Positions 9,187 through 18,083 of a DNA stretch of 64,000 nucleotides are shown piece after piece. A program made the position numbers and the translations under genes. A model generated the notes under the pieces. The model did not search any database and was not told where the DNA came from. It worked only from the letters and a program-made list of their open reading frames with translations. Location of the stretch: assembly GCA_028689735.1 (NCBI GenBank), contig JAQVCP010000008.1:1-64000 (forward strand), given 5' to 3'. The stretch comes from Hespellia sp. (lineage in GTDB: Bacteria; Bacillota; Clostridia; Lachnospirales; Lachnospiraceae). The number at the start of each line of letters is the position of its first letter. Positions within the stretch are counted from its first letter, which is position 1.

Positions 9187-9215
9187 TTGTCATCTAGTTT
9201 TCAATACTATATAAT
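9187..9215 (+). promoter_or_regulatory. Sigma-A-type promoter of the DUF1836 gene
   Basis: TTGTCA (9187-9192), a 17-bp spacer and a perfect TATAAT (9210-9215). The gene's ATG lies 25 bases after the -10, with GAGGTG as ribosome-binding site, so the leader is very short. Confidence 0.75.
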
Positions 9216-9239
9216 GAGGTTATTAGACGAGGTGACAAT

Positions 9240-9845
9240 ATGACAATTAACACAGACGATATGCTGAACAGCATTTTAGAAAGTTTATCAAGGATCGACT
9301 ACATTAAGGCCGGCGATATTCCGAATATTGATTTATACATGGATCAGGTTACTACCTTTATGGATGCCCAGTTATCTTCCACGAAGCGATATGATGAAGA
9401 CAAGATTCTAACGAAGACCATGATCAATAACTACGCGAAGAACAATCTTCTGCCTCCTCCGGAGAAAAAGAAGTATTCCAAAGAACATGTTCTTGTACTG
9501 ATTTTTATCTACTATTTTAAAAATATCCTGTCTATCCGGGATATTGAGACACTGCTTCATCCGATTATCGAACGGTTTTTCGCTTCAGATTCAGACTTTG
9601 ATATTTCTTCCATCTATGAGGGAGTATGCAGTATGCAGAAGAATCAACTCGACAATCTGAAAAATGAGATTACCGAAAAGTTCAACCTTGCAGAGACCGC
9701 ATTTCCAGATGCCCCCGAAGATACCACAGAATATATGCAGCTCTTTGCATTTATCTGCAACCTGAGCTTTGATGTCTATGTAAAAAAGCTGCTGATTGAG
9801 AAATTAGTCGATGAACTTCCGATTCCTGACAGCAAAAAAAAATAA
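9240..9845 (+). CDS. DUF1836 domain protein, putative DNA-binding regulator
   Basis: A 201-residue DUF1836 protein. The N-terminal half contains LTKTMINNYAKNNLLPPP (about 59-76) followed by KKKYSKEHVLVLIFIYYFKNILS, the winged-helix-like pattern similar to MerR regulators that defines the family. The C-terminal half is helical without known motifs. Such proteins are presumed transcription factors, but no target is established and none is obvious here. It is monocistronic, flanked by its own promoter and terminator and divergent from pcrA. Confidence 0.8.
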   Translation: MTINTDDMLNSILESLSRIDYIKAGDIPNIDLYMDQVTTFMDAQLSSTKRYDEDKILTKTMINNYAKNNLLPPPEKKKYSKEHVLVLIFIYYFKNILSIRDIETLLHPIIERFFASDSDFDISSIYEGVCSMQKNQLDNLKNEITEKFNLAETAFPDAPEDTTEYMQLFAFICNLSFDVYVKKLLIEKLVDELPIPDSKKK

Positions 9846-9873
9846 CAGAGAAAAATCTCTGTTATTTTTTTCT
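9841..9873 (+). terminator. Rho-independent terminator of the DUF1836 gene
   Basis: AATAACAGAG (9841-9850) pairs with CTCTGTTATT (9856-9865), followed by TTTTTTTC. The stem overlaps the stop codon. The flanking A and T runs could let it serve the convergent yerC gene as well. Confidence 0.9.
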
Positions 9874-9948
9874 TATCATTTGGTCGAAGAATCCTTTTTT
9901 CACTTTTCATTCCACCTAGAAGTTATGAATCCTTCTGCTGTAAGTCTT

Positions 9949-10257
9949 TTATTTTTCTTCCTTATCATCTTTCTTACAGATTCTCTCAAATGCCATATCA
10001 TATCCGTCATTCCCATAGTTAAGCGAACGGTTTACTCTGCTGATTGTAGCAGTGGATGCACCTGTCTTCTCTGCGATTTCCAAATAGGTATTATCATCTC
10101 TGAGCATCTTCGCCACCTCAAATCTCTGAGAAAGGGACAACAATTCATTTATTGTACAAATGTCTTCAAAAAAGGTATAGCATTCTTCCTTACTTCTCAG
10201 ACTCAGAACTGCCTCAAATAAAAAGTCAACAGCCTCTGTTCTAATCTTCTTACTCAT
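9949..10257 (-). CDS. yerC: YerC/YecD-type TrpR-related DNA-binding protein
   Basis: A 102-residue protein of the TrpR-like YerC family, normal in length. The helix-turn-helix is visible at about 58-79 (YLEIAEKTGASTATISRVNR). The N-terminal part (EECYTFFEDICTINELLSLSQR) matches the family's dimerisation helices. Unlike TrpR it lacks a known tryptophan operon context. It is convergent with the DUF1836 gene. A 7-bp-arm palindrome about 90 bases upstream overlaps a possible promoter and could be its own operator. The name follows the Bacillus homologue. Confidence 0.85.
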   Translation of the reverse strand: MSKKIRTEAVDFLFEAVLSLRSKEECYTFFEDICTINELLSLSQRFEVAKMLRDDNTYLEIAEKTGASTATISRVNRSLNYGNDGYDMAFERICKKDDKEEK

Positions 10258-10343
10258 AGTTCTATCTCCTTTTACAACGAAAAGACCATCATCGGCTTTT
10301 CTTTATCTAGTCAGATTTAGCGTATCTGAACTTCTCTTTTATC

Positions 10344-10361
10344 AGTTTAGCACACTAAACT
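10344..10361 (-). promoter_or_regulatory. Candidate operator palindrome upstream of yerC
   Basis: AGTTTAG-CACA-CTAAACT is a perfect 7-bp-arm inverted repeat. On the minus strand it overlaps the -10 of a possible promoter (TGGACT, 17 bp, TAAACT). Its position suits autoregulation by YerC, which is an inference. Confidence 0.4.
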
Positions 10362-10486
10362 CATAAAGTCCAGACCTATTTTTCACTCTTTCCATCTCTG
10401 CTTTTTCATTCTTTTTTATCTGCCTGATTCGTAAAGGGACAACTCTGATCTGCTTTGTCACTTGTTCGTCAACGTTCTGTGGTTCC

Positions 10487-11212
10487 CTAACATATAATCT
10501 GGCGGTTGATATAAGGCTGTAGTTTTTTCAGACTGGTATTAGCCACCAGTTCTTCCGGAAATTCGCAGTAATCCAGTACTTCCTGTATATATTTGAAATT
10601 TCCTGCATCCACATCAATGTGTGCATCGCTTCCTGTGGATACGGATACTCCGTATTTCTTGCAAAGTCCCAGCATCTGAATCATATTTTCTCTGGCATTC
10701 ACCCGGAATCCGTCCGGTTTCAGCGAGGAATTGTTCAATTCCAAAAGAGTATGCGTCTCTTTTGCAGTCTTTACGATTGCCTCATAGTCCAAAGGGAGTC
10801 TTCCATCGTCGGGATGACCGATGATGTTAATATGAGGATTCTTCATTGCGTTGACGCAAGCTGTAGTGTTCTCCTCTTTGGTATGATCCTGTCCATAGCA
10901 TGGACTGTGCAGGCTCGCAACCACAATATCCTGTTTCTCACAGAGCCAGTCTGGCATATCGACCGTTCCCTCTGTATCCATAATGTTAAGTTCGACGCCA
11001 AAGAGCATCCGTATCCCACACATTTCCCGTGGGATAACATTGTAATTTTGAAAATAGAATATCCCGCAGCTTCCGGGCATCTCTGGTGCATGTTCTGTCA
11101 ATGCCAGAAGCTCCAGTCCATGCTCCGCTCCCGCTGCTGCCATTTCCCTTATCGTACTGTAAGCATGTCCGCTTACAATTGTATGTGCATGTGTATCTGC
11201 TATAATTTTCAT
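10487..11212 (-). CDS. PHP-domain phosphatase, YcdX type
   Basis: A 241-residue PHP-superfamily metal-dependent phosphoesterase. Metal-binding signatures are DTHAHT near the N-terminus, LTEHAP (about 39-44), the GVELN Glu, SLHS, GHPDD and a C-terminal GSDAHI. The full set of His/Asp/Glu ligands appears present, so it is likely an active phosphatase similar to E. coli YcdX. The start is placed at the second Met because GGAGG lies 7 bases before it; the first ATG (11218) sits too close to that site. Substrate unknown. Confidence 0.88.
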   Translation of the reverse strand: MKIIADTHAHTIVSGHAYSTIREMAAAGAEHGLELLALTEHAPEMPGSCGIFYFQNYNVIPREMCGIRMLFGVELNIMDTEGTVDMPDWLCEKQDIVVASLHSPCYGQDHTKEENTTACVNAMKNPHINIIGHPDDGRLPLDYEAIVKTAKETHTLLELNNSSLKPDGFRVNARENMIQMLGLCKKYGVSVSTGSDAHIDVDAGNFKYIQEVLDYCEFPEELVANTSLKKLQPYINRQIIC

Positions 11213-11243
11213 AGTCATTCCTCCAGTTCACCATACCGTCTGT

Positions 11244-11376
11244 ATTTCATGCTCATTATATCACGACCGCAGGCGCTCATGATACCCGCCGGGGGATGCA
11301 CAGCAGATTTCTGCGGGTCCGCAGAAACTGCTTTATGTGCAATGATATAATTCGCATTTCATGCTCATTATATCAT
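11244..11376. repeat. Dispersed intergenic repeat, copy 1
   Basis: The sequence ATTTCATGCTCATTATATCA occurs at 11244-11263 and again at 11356-11375; a 19/20 match lies at 21759-21778. The right end forms a hairpin, ATGATATAAT (11342-11351) with ATTATATCAT (11367-11376). Between them sits a GC-rich hairpin (11303-11331: TTTCTGCGG/CCGCAGAAA). It fills the gap between the PHP and DUF58 genes and runs into the DUF58 stop codon. It is probably a member of a genome-wide repeat family. Confidence 0.6.
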
Positions 11377-12377
11377 AAATCCTCCTGAATAATATCCTGT
11401 ATTTTGTAAATATTCTCTTCACCAAATTCAGTTCTAAGTTTCTGCCATTGTGTCGATTCCAGCTTTGACCATCTCGTCAAGGACATCAGTACAAGTTCCT
11501 GCATTTCCATGTATGAATTTTCGCAGTCCACAAGATATGTGAAATTCCCGTCCACCTGTGGAAGACAGACCTGATGAAAAATTCCGTCCGCTGCCAGGCA
11601 GAAACTGACAGCAAACAATAATCCAATGGCTGTATCCACCATCTCATCTGGTAAATAAGCCGGCTCCAGAAGCAACATGATCTGTTCCTCTTTCTCCCAC
11701 TCCATTTCCTTCACCATAAGCTCTCCAAGTTTTCCGTATAATTTCCAGTGTATTTTTTGCACTGGCATTCCTGGATGATACATTTTCAGATCATAAAATG
11801 CAGCATCATTTTGATAGCTCCCACACAATGTTCTGGCACTTAGTGCTGCATAAGCTGCCATGTCACTGCTTGCAGCTTCCTCATTAGGATAAACAAGAAT
11901 ATATTTCTCCATATCTGGTCTCTTTTTATCCATCACTTTCGCCATGGAGGTCAGACCCATGCAGTCCACCAGAACTATGCGCTCTATTTTCACATTGACT
12001 CTTCCACATCGTGTAAATACAAAATGCTCCTCTGCCATAAAATCTGTGCCGTCTCCCCTGCACGTAATCCCCAGCTGTTTCTTTTCCTCCGTCAGAAGAT
12101 TTTCCAGTAATATTGTAACCTTCACTAATCCTATGATACCAAAACCAGATTTTCTACACTGAATATGAAGTGAACCTTCCACGCCGCACATCCATTTTTC
12201 TTCAAATGTCACTTTGATTTTTGTCTTTCTTTTTTCAAAAAGCAACTGTATCTTCAACAAAAGTGGTGCCAGGAGAAAACTTAGAAAAAGAACCACATAA
12301 AAGGGTTCTCCCGTATAAATAAAAGAAGCCACAGAAAACAAAATCACGGTGGCATGTACTGCTCTGTATTTCACCAT
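11373..12377 (-). CDS. DUF58 domain membrane-associated protein
   Basis: A 334-residue DUF58 protein. The N-terminus has two hydrophobic segments (about 7-40). The family signature is near the middle: DLKMYHPGMPVQKIHWKLYGKLGELMVKEME (about 193-224, partially quoted: PGMPVQKIHWK). DUF58 proteins normally sit with a MoxR AAA+ ATPase and a transglutaminase membrane protein. Neither is adjacent here, although a transglutaminase-like membrane protein is encoded 26 kb away (38086-39846). The product may work in envelope maintenance, but its function is not established. Confidence 0.82.
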   Translation of the reverse strand: MVKYRAVHATVILFSVASFIYTGEPFYVVLFLSFLLAPLLLKIQLLFEKRKTKIKVTFEEKWMCGVEGSLHIQCRKSGFGIIGLVKVTILLENLLTEEKKQLGITCRGDGTDFMAEEHFVFTRCGRVNVKIERIVLVDCMGLTSMAKVMDKKRPDMEKYILVYPNEEAASSDMAAYAALSARTLCGSYQNDAAFYDLKMYHPGMPVQKIHWKLYGKLGELMVKEMEWEKEEQIMLLLEPAYLPDEMVDTAIGLLFAVSFCLAADGIFHQVCLPQVDGNFTYLVDCENSYMEMQELVLMSLTRWSKLESTQWQKLRTEFGEENIYKIQDIIQEDL

Positions 12378-12545
12378 ATCTTTTCATCTCACATTTCTAT
12401 AACGATTCCATCCTTTATTTTCTTCATTATAAAAAATGTGTGATTTCACCGTAAAGCAACTATATATTGCATTTTTCCATTGTCGCAATTCAGTTCAAGT
12501 GATATAATGAAAATATTAGCAAAATGGAAAGTGAGGATTTTACAT

Positions 12546-13535
12546 ATGAAGTGTCCTAAATGTGGCAAAGAATTAGAATTACAAAAGAGACAAGTTGGCA
12601 CTGATGAAAATGGTCAGCCTGTCCTGAATGAATATGCAATATGCAGAGATTGTAAGAAAAAATGGAATTTAGACAAAAAGCGGATTCAGAAGACCGAGGC
12701 CAATATACCAGTTTCCGAGACAGCAGCCGAAAATAAGCAAGTGGAATCAGCATCCAAGCAGGAAGATACTGATTCTATAGTTTCTGAGCAAGCTTCGGAA
12801 GCTATAGTTTCACAGAAAGAGAAGATATCCGCGATTCCGGAAGATGGCTTTTTAGATGATCCTGAACCAACTTCTGAAACACAGAGATATTCAAACATTC
12901 CAACAGATGAGGTTCGCACCAAGCGTGAAAAAGTCATGAGAAAGAGTTATGACGAGATGCTTGCAACCGATCCAACCCGCGAGTCTACTCACAAGAAAAA
13001 AGCGACCAGAAAAAAAAGACCCGAATCCGATGTCCCGGCGAAAAAAATGCAAAAAAAAGCCCCGGAAACAAGTGGCAGTTCTTCAAAAAAGGTCAGACCG
13101 AATGAATCTGCACCGAAGAAGTCCCAAAGTGCCCAGCGTCAAAAATCAAACAAGCCTAAAGAAAAGAAAGCACGTTTTAAAGTGCTGCGTATCATTTTAG
13201 GGATTGTATCAATTCTTGCTGCTGTGTATTTTGGAGTAATGTGCGGACTGGATAATATCACACAAGGTTCTACATCTTCTATTGGATTTGTCGGTTTGAT
13301 TCTTTCACTTTGTCTTCTAGTGGCTGGTCTTCTGTCCATCTGCATGAAGAATTTCAAGAATGTCCTTGCGTTCTTATTACCAGCACTTTTCTGTCTGGCA
13401 AGCGCAATTTTTGTCTTCATAAAAAAAGGCAACGATACTCTGTTACTGCAGGGAACCATCGTTGCTGCTGTTATTGGTCTCATTTTCGTTATATTGATGA
13501 TTGTATCAAGTGCATTATCTAACAGGGATAATTAG
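12546..13535 (+). CDS. Zinc-ribbon membrane protein with disordered basic linker
   Basis: A 329-residue protein in three parts. The N-terminal zinc ribbon has MKCPKCGKEL and CRDCKKKW (four Cys). A low-complexity charged linker (about 45-215) is rich in Lys, Glu, Ser and Pro. About four C-terminal transmembrane segments follow (about 222-325). The start is set at the ATG opening MKCPKCG, which has GAGG upstream; a TTG 66 bases earlier would give an implausible N-terminus. The topology suggests a membrane-anchored cytoplasmic zinc ribbon. Function unknown. Confidence 0.78.
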   Translation: MKCPKCGKELELQKRQVGTDENGQPVLNEYAICRDCKKKWNLDKKRIQKTEANIPVSETAAENKQVESASKQEDTDSIVSEQASEAIVSQKEKISAIPEDGFLDDPEPTSETQRYSNIPTDEVRTKREKVMRKSYDEMLATDPTRESTHKKKATRKKRPESDVPAKKMQKKAPETSGSSSKKVRPNESAPKKSQSAQRQKSNKPKEKKARFKVLRIILGIVSILAAVYFGVMCGLDNITQGSTSSIGFVGLILSLCLLVAGLLSICMKNFKNVLAFLLPALFCLASAIFVFIKKGNDTLLLQGTIVAAVIGLIFVILMIVSSALSNRDN

Positions 13536-13575
13536 CATTCTCATAAAGAATTATGATGCTTTAGATTGTTTATAC

Positions 13576-13684
13576 AAAAAGGGACTGTTGCACTAAGTGA
13601 TATGCTCCCCTTAAGTAGATTTTGGTTATTTGCCTCGTCTATTTAAGGGGAATCATATCATCAGCTAGTGCGACAGCCCTTTTT
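13576..13684. terminator. Long palindromic bidirectional terminator
   Basis: A 109-bp nested hairpin between convergent genes. The outer arms are AAAAAGGGACTGTTGCACTA and TAGTGCGACAGCCCTTTTT (13666-13684). The inner arms are TGATATGCTCCCCTTAA and TTAAGGGGAATCATATCA. A and T runs at the ends suit termination in both directions. It is larger than a simple terminator and resembles 18161-18262 in layout. Confidence 0.7.
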
Positions 13685-13739
13685 ATTGAATATCCCTTAC
13701 CAAAGATGTTCTCCCTCGCTAAACAGAATATGCAGAACA

Positions 13740-14027
13740 TTATTTCTTCATCGATTTACAGATTTCCTGAAATTTCCCTGTAATGTATCCATAATTTTCT
13801 TTCTTGTGTGGAACCAGACATGCACTGCAGTCTTTAATACCATGCACATATCTGTAATTTCCACCGCAATCCTCTCCTAACATATAAAGAGGACAATAGC
13901 AAAACAAACAATTAAATTCGTCCGGATTGTCTGTTAGATGACACGGAAAATACTCGCATTCTCTATGATTAAAAAAAGAGTATGCTTTCCCACGCCATTT
14001 TTCTGTCTGATGATTTTTCTCTTCCAT
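13740..14027 (-). CDS. Cysteine-rich small domain protein (PF04071-like)
   Basis: A 95-residue protein with closely spaced Cys and His: ECEYFPCH, CLFCYCPLY, EDCGG, DCSACLVPH. The spacing fits the Cys_rich_CWC/cysteine-rich small domain family, probably metal-binding. The opening AYSFFNHRECEYFPCH is typical. In other clostridia such genes sit near cobalamin genes; the only related gene here is the CobD-like aminotransferase 39 kb away, so context gives little. It is convergent with the zinc-ribbon gene. Confidence 0.75.
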   Translation of the reverse strand: MEEKNHQTEKWRGKAYSFFNHRECEYFPCHLTDNPDEFNCLFCYCPLYMLGEDCGGNYRYVHGIKDCSACLVPHKKENYGYITGKFQEICKSMKK

Positions 14028-14355
14028 ATCGATGCCTTTCTTTTTATATCTTGTTATTGTTAATAGTTCTTCTATTCTGACTTTAGTTCTCCGATTTCAT
14101 TTTCGTCTGTTCCCCCAGCCATAATTTAACCTGATATCGTGTAACTTTGACTATTCGGTAAGAAAACACTTTTCTCTAAAATTTAATGCTACGCTATGGC
14201 AAGCGACCTTGTCAAGCAATATTTCTTTGCAGCAACATCTCCCGCCAGAACTTTTCATCCAAAACATTCTTTATTCTGCGTTTCGAATTTCTGTTTTATC
14301 TCACATTTCCACCGATTTTTAATATAATATATCACTAGGTTATTTTGGAGGTATT
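14028..14355. other. 328-bp intergenic region, no feature resolved
   Basis: It separates the divergent Cys-rich protein gene and the NMT1-type lipoprotein gene. I looked for a TPP riboswitch, which would suit the lipoprotein, and did not find its conserved core. TATAATATA near 14321-14329 may be part of a promoter. GGAGG lies 7 bases before the lipoprotein ATG. Confidence 0.4.
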
Positions 14356-15375
14356 ATGAAAAAGCGTATCCTTTCCACATTTACTCTGCTCGCACTTCTC
14401 TTCACTACGATCTGCGGATGTACCAAAGAACCAACCATCGAGACCCAGAGTCCCGCAAAAGAACTTACTCCCGTCAAACTAAATGAAGTTGCCCATTCTA
14501 TTTTTTACGCACCTATGTATGTTGCTATTGAGAACGGGTATTTCAAAGAGGAAGGCATCGACCTTGATCTTGTCACAGGATATGGTGCTGATAAAACAAT
14601 GACAGCTTTGCTCTCTGGAGAAGCCGACATTGGTTTCATGGGAGCTGAGTCTACAATCTACACCTTCCAGGAAGGTGCAAATGATGTTATAAAGAACTTT
14701 GCCCAACTGACACAGCGCGCCGGCAACTTTCTAGTTGCACGTGAAGAGATGCCGGATTTTTCCTGGGATGATTTGATTGGGAAAAACGTGATTGGAGGAC
14801 GAAAGGGAGGCATGCCGGAAATGGTTTTTGAATATATTTTAAAACAGAATGACATCAGCCTCACCGCTTTGAACATTGACCAGAGTATTGATTTTGGTTC
14901 TACCGCTGCTGCATTTTCTGGAGGGCAAGGCGACTTCACAGTTGAATTCGAACCTGCTGCAACAAAACTGGAGCAAGAGGGTTCTGGATACGTTGTTGCC
15001 TCCCTTGGTGTTGACAGTGGATATGTCCCTTACACTTCATTTTCTGCAAAATCCAGCTATATTGACACAAATCCTGAAATTATCCAGGGCTTCACCAACG
15101 CACTCCAAAAAGGAATGATCTATTGCCAGAACCACAGCTCCGCTGAAATTGCAAAAATCATTCTCCCTCAATTTGACGACACAGATTTGAACACCCTGAC
15201 AACCATCGTGACAAGATATCATGATCAGGACACCTGGAAAGGAGATCTCGTTTTTGAAAAGGCTTCCTTTGATCTCCTGCAGGACATTCTCGAATCTGCT
15301 GGTGAATTAAAAGAACGTGTTTCCTACGAGGATCTGGTCACAACCAAGTTTGCTGAGACTGCCAGCAAAAAGTAA
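14356..15375 (+). CDS. Orphan NMT1/THI5-type ABC substrate-binding lipoprotein
   Basis: A 339-residue secreted lipoprotein. The signal peptide ends in a lipobox-like ICGC with lipidation at Cys22. The mature part is the NMT1/SsuA-like fold: FYAPMYVAIENGYFKEEGID (about 50-69), a typical hallmark, then GADKTMTALLSGEADIGFMG. Family members bind thiamine precursors, sulfonates, nitrate or aromatic compounds. The ligand cannot be read here. No permease or ATPase gene is adjacent, so it must work with a transporter encoded elsewhere or act as a sensor. Start supported by GGAGG. Confidence 0.85.
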   Translation: MKKRILSTFTLLALLFTTICGCTKEPTIETQSPAKELTPVKLNEVAHSIFYAPMYVAIENGYFKEEGIDLDLVTGYGADKTMTALLSGEADIGFMGAESTIYTFQEGANDVIKNFAQLTQRAGNFLVAREEMPDFSWDDLIGKNVIGGRKGGMPEMVFEYILKQNDISLTALNIDQSIDFGSTAAAFSGGQGDFTVEFEPAATKLEQEGSGYVVASLGVDSGYVPYTSFSAKSSYIDTNPEIIQGFTNALQKGMIYCQNHSSAEIAKIILPQFDDTDLNTLTTIVTRYHDQDTWKGDLVFEKASFDLLQDILESAGELKERVSYEDLVTTKFAETASKK

Positions 15376-15487
15376 TCTTTTTGTCAAAGATATTATCTGC
15401 AGTGCCTTTCCCTGTTTGATAAGATATGAAACGTATTAAATCTTTCTTAAAAAATCTTAATTATTCTGCACACCTTTTGATTCGTGG

Positions 15488-15493
15488 TATACT
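15488..15493 (+). promoter_or_regulatory. Extended -10 promoter of the P-type ATPase gene
   Basis: TATACT preceded by TGG (extended -10), with no strong -35. Transcription from here would give a leader of about 115 bases containing the hairpins at 15524-15569. Confidence 0.5.
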
Positions 15494-15499
15494 AAAAAC

Positions 15500-15617
15500 A
15501 AAAGTTTCCCGGCCATATTGCTGGAAGCGCACTCCATGCTCTGCATGGTTTCATTCACAGGTGCGCTTCTGCAGATTGCCAAGACTTTCCTGACAGAATA
15601 CATCGGAGGCATACCAT
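15500..15617 (+). ncRNA. Candidate structured 5' leader of the P-type ATPase gene
   Basis: Nested pairing is visible. GAAGCGCAC (15524-15532) pairs with GTGCGCTTC (15561-15569). Within it CCATGC (15534-15539) pairs with GCATGG (15543-15548) around a TCT loop, leaving an asymmetric 12-base bulge. Outer GGC (about 15511) and GCC (about 15578) may close it. It lacks the conserved motifs of the yybP-ykoY manganese or M-box magnesium riboswitches that I could recall. It may be an unrecognised cis-regulatory RNA or an mRNA-stabilising structure. Confidence 0.4.
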
Positions 15618-18083
15618 ATGATTTCACTGAAAAAACGTACTGATAATAACATTGAAGAAACATTTACACGAAAGGAACGGGTAGAACGATTCCAGGTCGA
15701 TCCAAAGCTTGGCCTGACTGACGCACAGGTTTCACAACGTTTTGACGAAGGCTACAGTAACGCGCCGGTAGACCCGCCTTCCAAATCTGTAAAAGACATT
15801 ATCCATGATAATGTCTTTACATACTTCAATGCAATCTTTGTGGTGCTTGGCATCTTACTGATTATTGTTGGTTCCTTCAAGAACCTGACCTTCCTGCCAG
15901 TCATCATTGCCAATACGCTGATTGGTATCATTCAGGAAGTCCGTGCGAAGAAGACACTGGATGAACTCAACGTGCTGCACGCCCCCAAGGTAACGGTAAT
16001 CAGAAGCGGCGTACAGATTACACTCCCGGCCGATGAGATGGTTCTTGACGATGTCATCTATTTTACCCCGGGCAGCCAGATTCCTGCCGATGCCATCGTT
16101 CTCGCCGGAGAGATTCAGGTCAATGAGTCTCTCATTACCGGTGAATCTGATGAGATTACAAAGAAGCGAGGCGATGCACTCCTGTCCGGAAGCTTCATCG
16201 TGTCTGGCAAGTGTCTCGCTCTTGCTGACAAGGTTGGGGCGGATTCCTACATTTCCAAGCTGACACTGGAAGCAAAGACGGTAAAGGAGGTTGCAGCTTC
16301 TGAGATGATGCAGTCACTGACCAGGCTGGTCAAATGGATTGGTATCATTATCATTCCAATTGGTCTGATTCTTGTGGGCGAACAGTTTCTGGTTGAGCAC
16401 GCCACCTTCAAGTCCAGTATCATTTCTATGGAGGCGGCTGTTGTGGGAATGATTCCCGAAGGTTTGTATCTACTTGCCAGCGTGGCACTTGCAGTCTCCG
16501 TCCTGCGCCTTGCGAAAAAGGATGTACTGGTCCATGAGATGGCCTGTATCGAGACACTTGCCCGGGTCGATGTCCTTTGCGTTGATAAAACTGGAACCAT
16601 CACCGAGAATACGATGGAAATTGATGGCCTCATTCCTCTCGCAGAATACAAAGAGGATAAGATGGCACCACTGGATTTGATGATTGGCGATTTTGCGGAT
16701 AATATGGGCAGTGATAACATCACAATGAATGCACTGAAGAAATTTTTTGTAAAGAATTCCGGATTGAAAGCAGACCATATCACTGGCTTCTCTTCTGCTA
16801 CCAAGTACAGCAGTGCGACTTTCGGCTCTACCACCTTTGTACTAGGTGCCCCTGAATTTGTTCTCCGCAAACAGTTTGGGAAGGTACAGGCTGTCATTGA
16901 AAAATATTCTTCTCAGGGATTCCGTGTCCTGGTCTTTGGCAAATACCATGGAACGGTTGAAATCGGCAAGCCGCTCACCGGACCAGTGGAAGCATACGCC
17001 CTGATTTTGATGTCCAACCCCATTCGCCAGGAAGCACCGACCACCTTCCAGTATTTTGAGGAGGAAGGAGTGTCTATCAAGGTCATTTCCGGGGATAATC
17101 CGGTCACCGTATCGGAGGTTGCAAAGAAAGCTTGTATCACAGGTGCCGAGAACTATATTGATGCCTCCAAGCTGAATTCCATGAAGGAGATTGAAGATGC
17201 CATGCTCCATTACACCGTATTCGGGCGTGTCACCCCAAAACAGAAGCAGTTGTTTGTGGAAGCATTAAAAAAACAGGGCCACACGGTTGCCATGACTGGT
17301 GATGGTGTCAACGATGTACTTGCGCTCAAGGATGCAGACTGTAGTATTGCAATGGCATCCGGCAGTGATGCGGCAGCTCAGGCTTCTCAGATTGTACTTC
17401 TGGACTCCAATTTCGGGCGTATGCCGGAGGTTGTTCTGGAAGGACGCCGCGTTGTCAACAATATCCAGCGTTCCTCCAGCCTGTTCCTTGTAAAGAATAT
17501 TTTTTCCCTGTTGATGGCAATTTTCTCCATGATTTCACTGAACTCTTATCCTCTGACCCCTTCACAGGTTTCCATGGTAAGCATGTTCACAATAGGCATT
17601 CCAGCATTTTTCCTTGCGCTGGAGCCTAACACCAACCGCATTCAGGGACATTTCCTCACCAATGTGCTTTTAAAAGCACTTCCTGCCGGACTGACTAATT
17701 TTGTTGTGATTGGCTCTATGGTAATCTTTGGAAATGTGTTCGAGGTAAATGCGACGGACGTCTCCACTGCGTCCGCACTGCTTTTAGCAATCGTTGGACT
17801 GATGATTCTATACCGGATCAGCAAACCGCTGAATCTCCTGCGCCTCACGGTGTTCATTTCCATGATTGCAGGACTGATAGTCTCAATTTTCTACTTGAGT
17901 GATTTGTTCAGTATTACTGCTGTCTCCTTAAAATGCGGAATGCTTCTGGTTGTCTTCTCAGTCATTACTGAACCGCTGTTCCGCTACTTAACATTGCTAA
18001 TCGATTTGATACGGCACTTTTATGAGTACTTATCCGATAAATTCAAAAGCAAACCAAGACGTGCCTATAAGATTTCCAGATAA
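15618..18083 (+). CDS. Cation-translocating P-type ATPase (CtpE-like)
   Basis: An 821-residue E1-E2 ATPase. It has an actuator-domain TGES (174-177), a transmembrane PEGL (280-283), the phosphorylated Asp323 in DKTGT and a hinge TGDGVNDVLALKDAD in the P-domain. About six C-terminal hydrophobic segments follow. The PEGLYLLASVALAVS membrane motif and the short N-terminus without heavy-metal-binding domains resemble the CtpE/pneumococcal MgtA group, implicated in Ca2+ or Mn2+ transport. The transported ion cannot be fixed from sequence. The gene is monocistronic, with CGGAGG eight bases before the ATG and a candidate structured leader. Confidence 0.9.
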   Translation: MISLKKRTDNNIEETFTRKERVERFQVDPKLGLTDAQVSQRFDEGYSNAPVDPPSKSVKDIIHDNVFTYFNAIFVVLGILLIIVGSFKNLTFLPVIIANTLIGIIQEVRAKKTLDELNVLHAPKVTVIRSGVQITLPADEMVLDDVIYFTPGSQIPADAIVLAGEIQVNESLITGESDEITKKRGDALLSGSFIVSGKCLALADKVGADSYISKLTLEAKTVKEVAASEMMQSLTRLVKWIGIIIIPIGLILVGEQFLVEHATFKSSIISMEAAVVGMIPEGLYLLASVALAVSVLRLAKKDVLVHEMACIETLARVDVLCVDKTGTITENTMEIDGLIPLAEYKEDKMAPLDLMIGDFADNMGSDNITMNALKKFFVKNSGLKADHITGFSSATKYSSATFGSTTFVLGAPEFVLRKQFGKVQAVIEKYSSQGFRVLVFGKYHGTVEIGKPLTGPVEAYALILMSNPIRQEAPTTFQYFEEEGVSIKVISGDNPVTVSEVAKKACITGAENYIDASKLNSMKEIEDAMLHYTVFGRVTPKQKQLFVEALKKQGHTVAMTGDGVNDVLALKDADCSIAMASGSDAAAQASQIVLLDSNFGRMPEVVLEGRRVVNNIQRSSSLFLVKNIFSLLMAIFSMISLNSYPLTPSQVSMVSMFTIGIPAFFLALEPNTNRIQGHFLTNVLLKALPAGLTNFVVIGSMVIFGNVFEVNATDVSTASALLLAIVGLMILYRISKPLNLLRLTVFISMIAGLIVSIFYLSDLFSITAVSLKCGMLLVVFSVITEPLFRYLTLLIDLIRHFYEYLSDKFKSKPRRAYKISR

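Noticed and set aside
14100-14355. Possible TPP riboswitch before the NMT1/THI5-like lipoprotein gene
   Set aside because: The conserved CTGAGA and ACC-CTGATC-type core elements are not present in proper order.
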